Shown here piece by piece: positions 6,689 through 11,252 of a DNA stretch of 11,252 nucleotides. Position 1 is the stretch's first letter; every line of letters starts with the position of its first letter. The translations under genes were made by a program, and so were the position numbers. Source of the DNA: Thiobacillaceae bacterium (lineage in GTDB: Bacteria; Pseudomonadota; Gammaproteobacteria; Burkholderiales; Thiobacillaceae); NCBI GenBank assembly GCA_024643305.1, contig JAHENE010000045.1:1-11252 (forward strand), in the 5' to 3' direction. Under the pieces are notes generated by a model that searched no databases, was not told the DNA's origin, and worked only from the letters and a program-made list of their open reading frames with translations.

Positions 6689-7984
6689 TTAAAGTCGCCA
6701 GACCGTATAGCCAGCATCACTGAGTACTGACTCTTTGTATGCGGATTTTACGTCCACGAAAACCCCGCCCTTTTTAAGCATGTTTGTGATTTCCTGGATG
6801 GGCATGGCCAGATATTGTTTGTGCGCAACAGCAGACACGAGGGCATCGGTGTTGTCGGGAAGTTTGTCCCAGGCCGTGAGCTTGATGCCATATTCGTGCA
6901 TGGATTCGTCTGCGTCCGCAACCGGGTCATGCACAAAGACCTCGCAGCCGTATTCTTGCAGTTCCCGAACAATGTCCGCCACCTTGGAATTGCGCAGGTC
7001 CGAGCAGTTTTCCTTGAAAGTCAGGCCAAGCACGATGACCTTGGCGCTTTTCACCGGGCTGCCGGATTTGATGAGTTGCTTGACGGTCTGCTGGGCGATG
7101 AACTGGGCCATGCCGTCGTTGATCCTGCGGCCGGCGAGGATGACCTGTGGGTGGTAGCCCAGCATCTCGGCCTTGTGGGTGAGGTAGTAGGGGTCCACAC
7201 CAATGCAGTGCCCGCCCACCAAGCCCGGACGAAAGGGCAGGAAATTCCACTTGGTTCCTGCAGCTTCCAATACTTCCAGGGTGTCGATGCCGATTCTGTC
7301 GAAGATGATGGCCAGCTCGTTCGTCAGTGCGATGTTCAGGTCGCGCTGGGTATTCTCGATAACCTTGGAAGCCTCGGCCACTTTGATGGAACTGGCGCGA
7401 TGCACCCCGGCTGTGATGATTGAAGAATAAATCTCAGCCACATGCGCCAACGTTGCATCATCATCACCAGACACAACCTTGACCACCTTGGTGATGGTTC
7501 GCTCGCGATCACCTGGGTTGACGCGCTCTGGCGAATAGCCGACGTGAAAATCCTGTTTCCACTTCATGCCGGATTCTTTTTCCAGGACAGGTATGCAGAT
7601 TTCCTCAGTGGCGCCCGGATAGACTGTGGATTCGTAAATGACCGTGGCACCTTGCTTCATGTGTTTTCCGGCTACTTCGGAGGCGCTGACCAGAGGCGAG
7701 AAATCCGGCTGGTGCGCAACGTCAACCGGCGTTGGGACGGCGATGATGATGAAATCGGCATCGGCAATGGCCGATTGATCAGTGGTGACTAGAAGTTGTG
7801 TGGCCGCCTTGAGTTCCTCGCTCGGTACCTCGCCCGAAGGGTCGCAATGATTGCGGTAGTTTTCGATCTTCGATTCCGAGAGGTCGTAGCCAATGGTTCG
7901 GTATTTCTTTCCGAACTCGACAGCGAGGGGAAGGCCAACATAGCCTAAACCGATTACGGCAATGACAGGTTGCGTGGTTTTCAT
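6689..7984 (-). CDS. tviB: UDP-N-acetylhexosamine 6-dehydrogenase, TviB/WbpO type
   Basis: Oxidises C6 of a UDP-N-acetylhexosamine (UDP-GlcNAc in TviB, UDP-GalNAc in WbpO) with two NAD+, giving the uronic acid donor used in Vi antigen and some O-antigens. The 431-residue protein has the NAD-binding IGLGYVGLPLAVEFGK (residues 11-26), VPTP (83-86), YESTVYPGATEE (118-129), VGYSPERVNPGD (148-159), KVAEASKVIENTQRD (201-215) and the catalytic Cys260 in the GGHCIGVDPYYLTHK segment (257-271). These segments match TviB almost residue for residue, so the class is secure; which hexosamine it uses is not. The start ATG 7984 lies 19 bases after the GT4 stop and gives the usual length. An upstream TTG/ATG pair at 8050/8047 would overlap the GT4 gene and add a non-family extension. 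No TviC-type epimerase is nearby. Confidence 0.93.
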   Translation of the reverse strand: MKTTQPVIAVIGLGYVGLPLAVEFGKKYRTIGYDLSESKIENYRNHCDPSGEVPSEELKAATQLLVTTDQSAIADADFIIIAVPTPVDVAHQPDFSPLVSASEVAGKHMKQGATVIYESTVYPGATEEICIPVLEKESGMKWKQDFHVGYSPERVNPGDRERTITKVVKVVSGDDDATLAHVAEIYSSIITAGVHRASSIKVAEASKVIENTQRDLNIALTNELAIIFDRIGIDTLEVLEAAGTKWNFLPFRPGLVGGHCIGVDPYYLTHKAEMLGYHPQVILAGRRINDGMAQFIAQQTVKQLIKSGSPVKSAKVIVLGLTFKENCSDLRNSKVADIVRELQEYGCEVFVHDPVADADESMHEYGIKLTAWDKLPDNTDALVSAVAHKQYLAMPIQEITNMLKKGGVFVDVKSAYKESVLSDAGYTVWRL

Positions 7985-8003
7985 TCGTTTCTTCTGTTCG
8001 AAA

Positions 8004-9143
8004 TCAACGGGATGTGGAGAGTCCTGAATAGATCGACAATGTGGCATCAAGCATGTTTTGCAAACTAAAACCGTGATCCTTTGGAGTCATGGGGGGGGCG
8101 CAAAGCCATTTCTCGGCAAGTGCTACCAGGCGATCATGGTCGCCAAGCTCAATTCTACCCTCCGGCAGCAGCGTTTTCAGTTGTTCGCCAACGCCGCCAT
8201 GATCGTAACCGATGACGGGTATCCCCATGCTGAGGGCTTCAAGTGTCGTACGGCCGAACGATTCGGGCTGTGTGGACAGCGAAAGCACGATGTCCGATAC
8301 CGCCATGATTTCACGTAGATCGCTGCGCTGCCCGGTAAAAGTGATATCTGCCTCCAGGCCCAATGCTTTCATCTTTTCTTGCAGCTCATTCAGATAGCGC
8401 TCTTTCTTTGCGCTGGCGCCACCGACGATCAGGCCATGCATTTGAACGCCTGATTCTTTCAAATGTGCGATAAGGCTGATGAAATCATCGTGTCCCTTCA
8501 GCCGGGTAATACGTCCGGGCAGGGTGAGCACCTTCTTGCCCACAAGTTGTGGGTATTGAGCCTGCCATGCGGACAGCCATTCATGAGAAGGGCGATAAGC
8601 ATGTGGATATTCAGCTGGGTCAATGCCGCGCGGGATAACAATAATTCGTTCAGGAGACACCCAGGGATAGTTGTTTAGGATGTAATCGCGGGCCGTTTCG
8701 GAAACGGCAATAACGCGTTCACCCTTGGTCATCACGGCGCTGTAAGCGTTGACCGAATAAAGTCCGTGCACGGTAGTAACAAAACGCGGTCGGGTATTTG
8801 GGTCCATGCCCTTCCAGGCCAGGTAGCAGACCCACGCCGGCATGCGCGAACGTGCATGCAGGATGTCGACCTTGTTTTCGATCAGAAACTTTCGCAGGCG
8901 CGGGATCAGGCGCAGGGTCCACAGACTTTTCCTGCCAATGTCCCAAGTGACATGTTCGCTGCCTTCGCGCACAAGCTGCTCCACCATGCGACCGCCCGCC
9001 GAGATGACGATGGAGCGGTGGCCGTGCTCGATCAGATGTTTGCCGACTTCCAGCGTACCGCGCTCAACGCCGCCTGATTGCAGTGCGGGCAGAACTTGCA
9101 CGACGGTCAGCTTGCGCGACGCTATTTTGGGTTGTTCAGGCAT
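8004..9143 (-). CDS. glycosyltransferase family 4 (GT-B fold)
   Basis: Retaining GT4 enzyme that would add a sugar to the growing glycan at the inner face of the membrane; donor unknown. From ATG 9143 it has 379 residues. The N-terminal domain starts VVQVLPALQSGGVERGTLEV (residues 14-33), the acceptor-side loop of GT4. The second domain has LPGRITRLKGHDDFI (208-222), and the EX7E donor motif is ESFGRTTLE (Glu294 and Glu302), followed by ALSMGIPVIGYDHGG. The longer start at 9221 would add 26 residues running through the ELM1-like gene; ATG 9143 overlaps that gene by 22 bases, a usual sign of translational coupling. A C8 run lies at codons 349-351 near the C terminus. The sequence resembles the GT4 enzymes of LPS and capsule loci, but no exact match can be claimed. 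Confidence 0.92.
   Translation of the reverse strand: MPEQPKIASRKLTVVQVLPALQSGGVERGTLEVGKHLIEHGHRSIVISAGGRMVEQLVREGSEHVTWDIGRKSLWTLRLIPRLRKFLIENKVDILHARSRMPAWVCYLAWKGMDPNTRPRFVTTVHGLYSVNAYSAVMTKGERVIAVSETARDYILNNYPWVSPERIIVIPRGIDPAEYPHAYRPSHEWLSAWQAQYPQLVGKKVLTLPGRITRLKGHDDFISLIAHLKESGVQMHGLIVGGASAKKERYLNELQEKMKALGLEADITFTGQRSDLREIMAVSDIVLSLSTQPESFGRTTLEALSMGIPVIGYDHGGVGEQLKTLLPEGRIELGDHDRLVALAEKWLCAPPMTPKDHGFSLQNMLDATLSIYSGLSTSR
8091..8098 (-). repeat. C8 homopolymer tract inside the GT4 gene
   Basis: Eight G's on the + strand read as eight C's in the gene (Ala349-Pro350-Pro351). Loss of one base meets TGA immediately after the tract (at 8089-8087). Gain of one base meets TAG eight codons after the CAT that follows the tract. 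Either slip removes the last 20-30 residues. Confidence 0.9.
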
Positions 9144-10030
9144 TGCAGTAATTGCCGGGCGCAACGCTCGGCCTCGTTGAGTGGTTGTGTATGGGTTTGC
9201 AGTCTTCCGCTGCGTTCCCATTCTGAAAAGTCTGTCAGCCGCTTGTCGCGCAACAATTCTTGCAGTCCGCGCGCCACGCGCCCGGGATTGGCGTAAGGCA
9301 GATCAAAACAGCCCACCGCTGCACCCGCGGTCAAGGCCTCGTACACCATGGAAGCGCTGTCCGGCGTTACCCACACCTGGGCGGCTTGCGCCAGTTGCAC
9401 AGGCAGCCAGTCAGCATCCACTTCATTGTGCGCAAGTGCATTTACATTGGGCAGTTCCAACTTGGCAATATTCCGGAGAAAGCCTGCCGGGGTTCGGCGC
9501 GAGGTGGTCAATTGCCAGGAAATGTCGGGCTGATGCAAAGCGACGAGGTGTATCTGTTTCAGTAACGTAGTTTCGCTCCAGCCATATTCTGGTGAAGGTC
9601 CCCCGATCAGCATCAGTCCCTTCTGGCCATTCTGTGCCGAATTCGGCCGGACGCGATTGATCGGGCCTTGCGTAACCAGACTGGAATCAGTTTCGGGCAG
9701 GCCGTCATGCGCGGGGATGATCACCCAGTCAAACCACGACAATGGCAGCGAGGGTTTCATCAGCACGGCGATCCTGCCACCATGCGCGCACCGTGCTGCC
9801 AGCATGGGCCAGTGCGTGGCATGGCCGGCGCCAATGATCAGGTCTGGTTTCGGCAATTTATTTCCTGGAGAAAATCTGCCAAACAGCCAGTTGAAAATAT
9901 TCAGCCAGCCGCCGGACACTTTCACGGTTTCTACATGGCAAGAACTCAACCGGCAAAGTGCTTCGGTCAACCCAAGTGACTGGTTGTCGTGTCCGCGCTT
10001 GCCGTCGGTAAAGCGCCAGATTGTCAGCAT
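9122..10030 (-). CDS. mitochondrial fission ELM1-like protein (DUF1022 family)
   Basis: Belongs to the family named after plant ELM1, which is widespread in bacteria, where its role is unsettled; it has a GT-B-like architecture reminiscent of glycosyltransferases. From ATG 10030 it has 302 residues. Motifs seen are IWRFTDGKRGHDNQSLGL (residues 4-21), PDLIIGAGHATHW (62-74), LIGGPSPEYGW (141-151), LTTSRRTP (174-181) and VTPDSASMVYEALTAG (221-236), the last two being family hallmarks. There is no signal peptide. The ATG overlaps the ThiO stop (ATGCTGA), and the 3' end overlaps the GT4 start by 22 bases, so it is translated as part of the operon. Its placement beside GT4 and a UDP-sugar dehydrogenase supports a role in glycan synthesis, perhaps as a glycosyltransferase (inference). 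The in-frame upstream start at 10072 is less likely. Confidence 0.85.
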   Translation of the reverse strand: MLTIWRFTDGKRGHDNQSLGLTEALCRLSSCHVETVKVSGGWLNIFNWLFGRFSPGNKLPKPDLIIGAGHATHWPMLAARCAHGGRIAVLMKPSLPLSWFDWVIIPAHDGLPETDSSLVTQGPINRVRPNSAQNGQKGLMLIGGPSPEYGWSETTLLKQIHLVALHQPDISWQLTTSRRTPAGFLRNIAKLELPNVNALAHNEVDADWLPVQLAQAAQVWVTPDSASMVYEALTAGAAVGCFDLPYANPGRVARGLQELLRDKRLTDFSEWERSGRLQTHTQPLNEAERCARQLLQCLNNPK

Positions 10031-11094
10031 GCCGCCTCGGCTTGCCAGCTTCGTGCTTGTGCGGCGGACCATGTATAAGGTGTGGGGTCGATGTGTGGCG
10101 CTTGCCCCAAGATCATCTCAACCAGCAGGCGGCTGCTGGCAGGCGCCATGGTCACGCCATAGCGGAAATGCCCGGCATGCACCCACAGGTTGTCGTAATC
10201 GGGGTGGCGGTCGATGACAGGAATGTTGTCCGGGCTGCCGGGCCTAAGGCCGGACCATGAGCGCACGGGAAGACATTTGCGCAACGTTGGCAGAAGCTCG
10301 CATGCTGCTTCATGCAGGTTTTGCAGTATTTCCGGAGTGGTTCCTGTGTCGAAGCCGACGTTTTCAGTCGTGCTGCCGGCAAGAAGGTGGCCATCCCGGC
10401 GCGGCACCAGATACAAGCCATCCCGGTAAAGAATATGTTCAAGCGTATGGCTACCGGGTGCGTACAACAGCATTTGCCCCCGTACCGGGCGGAGGTTGGG
10501 GACGGGCTGGGATTGTCCCAGCGCCAGTCCGGCCCATGCGCCGCCGGCCCATATAAAGGTGTCCGCCGCATGTTCGGTTTGCCCGGACAAGACCGAAACA
10601 GCCTTCTTGCCTACGCTGCGGATGCCGGTAATTTCACATCCCGGCAGGATTTTCCCGCCCAGGTCGGTGATGGCCTCCACCATGGCGGCAATTACGCGGG
10701 GATTGCGCACCTGACCTACCGTTGGCAGCCAAAGCCGGTTTTCTGGCGTTATTTTGGCCGGAAAATCGTGTTGCCTAGCCCATTCGAGCCCGGTTTCTGG
10801 CGTATTCCCGCCGATTTCCATGCCGCAGGCCCAGTATTCCGGGTCTGTTTTGGAATGTTCGGTGATCGTGGCTGCCCATTCCGGCCAGGTCTGCATACCC
10901 CCAAGGGCAAGGCGATTGACACTTTCGCCATAATCCCAGGGCAGAAGGGGGCAAAGGATGCCCGCACCCGCCCATGAGGACTGGCCGGCGCGCCGGATAT
11001 CCGCAAGAACCACGTCCTGGCCGTGGCGCAAAAGCTCATAGGCAGCGCTCAAGCCTGCCATGCCGCCGCCGATAATAAAAAAGTTGTGCTTCAA
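10024..11094 (-). CDS. thiO: FAD-dependent amino acid oxidase, ThiO (glycine oxidase)-like
   Basis: ThiO oxidises glycine to an imine used for the thiazole ring of thiamine; related DAO-family enzymes oxidise other amino acids. The 356-residue protein starts with the FAD-binding FFIIGGGMAGLSAAYELLRHG (residues 5-25, GxGxxG variant GGGMAG) and has GAGILCPL (43-50) near the flavin site. It ends with the family block GLRPGSPDNIPVI (from 282) and GHFRYGVTMAP (from 308), where many ThiO proteins have GHYRNG; the Asn is Tyr here. The start is TTG 11094, supported by GGGA six bases upstream and by the Rossmann motif following directly. It heads the leftward operon and shares the sequence ATGCTGA with the next gene. 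Adjacency to a pilin-like gene also occurs in pseudomonads. Whether this copy serves thiamine synthesis or something else is open, since no other thi gene is present. Confidence 0.82.
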   Translation of the reverse strand: MKHNFFIIGGGMAGLSAAYELLRHGQDVVLADIRRAGQSSWAGAGILCPLLPWDYGESVNRLALGGMQTWPEWAATITEHSKTDPEYWACGMEIGGNTPETGLEWARQHDFPAKITPENRLWLPTVGQVRNPRVIAAMVEAITDLGGKILPGCEITGIRSVGKKAVSVLSGQTEHAADTFIWAGGAWAGLALGQSQPVPNLRPVRGQMLLYAPGSHTLEHILYRDGLYLVPRRDGHLLAGSTTENVGFDTGTTPEILQNLHEAACELLPTLRKCLPVRSWSGLRPGSPDNIPVIDRHPDYDNLWVHAGHFRYGVTMAPASSRLLVEMILGQAPHIDPTPYTWSAAQARSWQAEAAC

Positions 11095-11100
11095 ACTAAT

Positions 11101-11104
11101 TCCC
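11101..11104 (-). promoter_or_regulatory. ribosome binding site supporting the TTG start of the ThiO-like gene
   Basis: GGGA on the - strand lies six bases before TTG 11094. No ATG is available between it and the FAD-binding motif until codon 12, which falls inside the motif, so the rare TTG start is well supported. Confidence 0.6.
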
Positions 11105-11131
11105 GATTAAGTCCGCTGATTCTAACAAAGC

Positions 11132-11147
11132 GGCCGTCTGTCCGGCC
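11132..11147. other. GC-rich hairpin in the thiO/pilin divergent gap
   Basis: Perfect inverted repeat ggccg-tctgtc-cggcc with a six-base loop, between two divergent genes. There is no T-run on either side, so it is not a convincing terminator. It could be an operator or chance. Confidence 0.3.
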
Positions 11148-11199
11148 TGGCTGGTTTATGGGGAAATATGACCGTTAAATGCTGCGTAGAGGAAAAGAA

Positions 11200-11252
11200 A
11201 TGGTGAAAACGAACATGTTGACCGCAAAACAAAACAAGGGCTTCACCCTCAT
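11200..11252 (+). CDS. type IV prepilin-like minor (pseudo)pilin, N-terminal fragment (3' end outside window)
   Basis: Only the first 17 codons are present. The peptide MVKTNMLTAKQNKGFTL is a class III (type IV prepilin) leader: a short basic segment ending in Lys-Gly, with cleavage by prepilin peptidase PilD expected between Gly and Phe. The Glu expected at +5 and the hydrophobic helix lie beyond the window. ATG 11200 is chosen because AGAGGA lies six bases upstream; an in-frame ATG at 11179 would add seven residues. Position beside a ThiO-like gene suggests a FimT/FimU-type minor pilin, but the fragment is too short to name it. Confidence 0.72.
   Translation, partial: MVKTNMLTAKQNKGFTL

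Noticed and set aside
6815..7423. 202-residue open frame on the + strand
   Set aside because: It is antisense to the clearly coding TviB-type dehydrogenase gene and shows no family motif; a shadow of biased codon use.
7985..8050. 22-residue extension of the dehydrogenase from TTG/ATG at 8050/8047
   Set aside because: It overlaps the GT4 coding end and precedes the normal family N terminus at ATG 7984.
10312..10977. 221-residue open frame on the + strand
   Set aside because: It lies antisense to the ThiO-like gene in GC-richer sequence and has no recognisable domain.

Overview
The window is proteobacterial chromosome, most likely beta- or gammaproteobacterial. It opens with the end of murA followed by a short-form hisG, a pairing common in those classes. 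It closes with a ThiO-like oxidoreductase next to the start of a type IV pilin-like minor (pseudo)pilin gene, a pairing also known from pseudomonads. The genus cannot be decided from the sequence. Between these two housekeeping anchors (about 1240-10020) lies a block of glycan-assembly and glycan-decoration genes that looks like a variable surface-polysaccharide or glycoconjugate locus.

Layout: (1) 1-1237, + strand: murA 3' part and hisG. No hisD follows. (2) 1333-2190, - strand: an AT-rich PAPS-dependent sulfotransferase, convergent with hisG. (3) 2349-5287, + strand: an FkbM-type methyltransferase, a GT10 (alpha-1,3-fucosyltransferase-like) enzyme and a GT9 (heptosyltransferase-like) enzyme. 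(4) 11094-5301, - strand, read right to left: ThiO-like FAD oxidoreductase, ELM1-like protein, GT4 glycosyltransferase, TviB/WbpO-type UDP-N-acetylhexosamine 6-dehydrogenase, DUF6165 protein and a second FkbM-type methyltransferase. Its first genes overlap (7 and 22 bases), the next gaps are 19 and 9 bases, and the last is wider. This suggests one operon whose 3' end nearly abuts the end of the GT9 gene. (5) 11200-11252, + strand: the first codons of a prepilin-like protein.

How the genes may work together (inference): TviB-type dehydrogenase makes a UDP-HexNAc-uronic acid. GT4, GT9, GT10 and possibly the ELM1-like protein assemble a glycan. Two FkbM methyltransferases and a sulfotransferase cap or decorate it. 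No flippase, polymerase, initiating phosphoglycosyltransferase, C4-epimerase or GDP-fucose synthesis gene is visible, so the pathway must be completed elsewhere.

The most unusual features are the mix of enzymes, the poorly understood DUF6165 and ELM1-like members embedded in the operon, and long homopolymer runs (T8, T9, C8) inside three of the glycan genes, where slippage would truncate the proteins. No rRNA, tRNA, CRISPR array, insertion sequence or transposase was seen.
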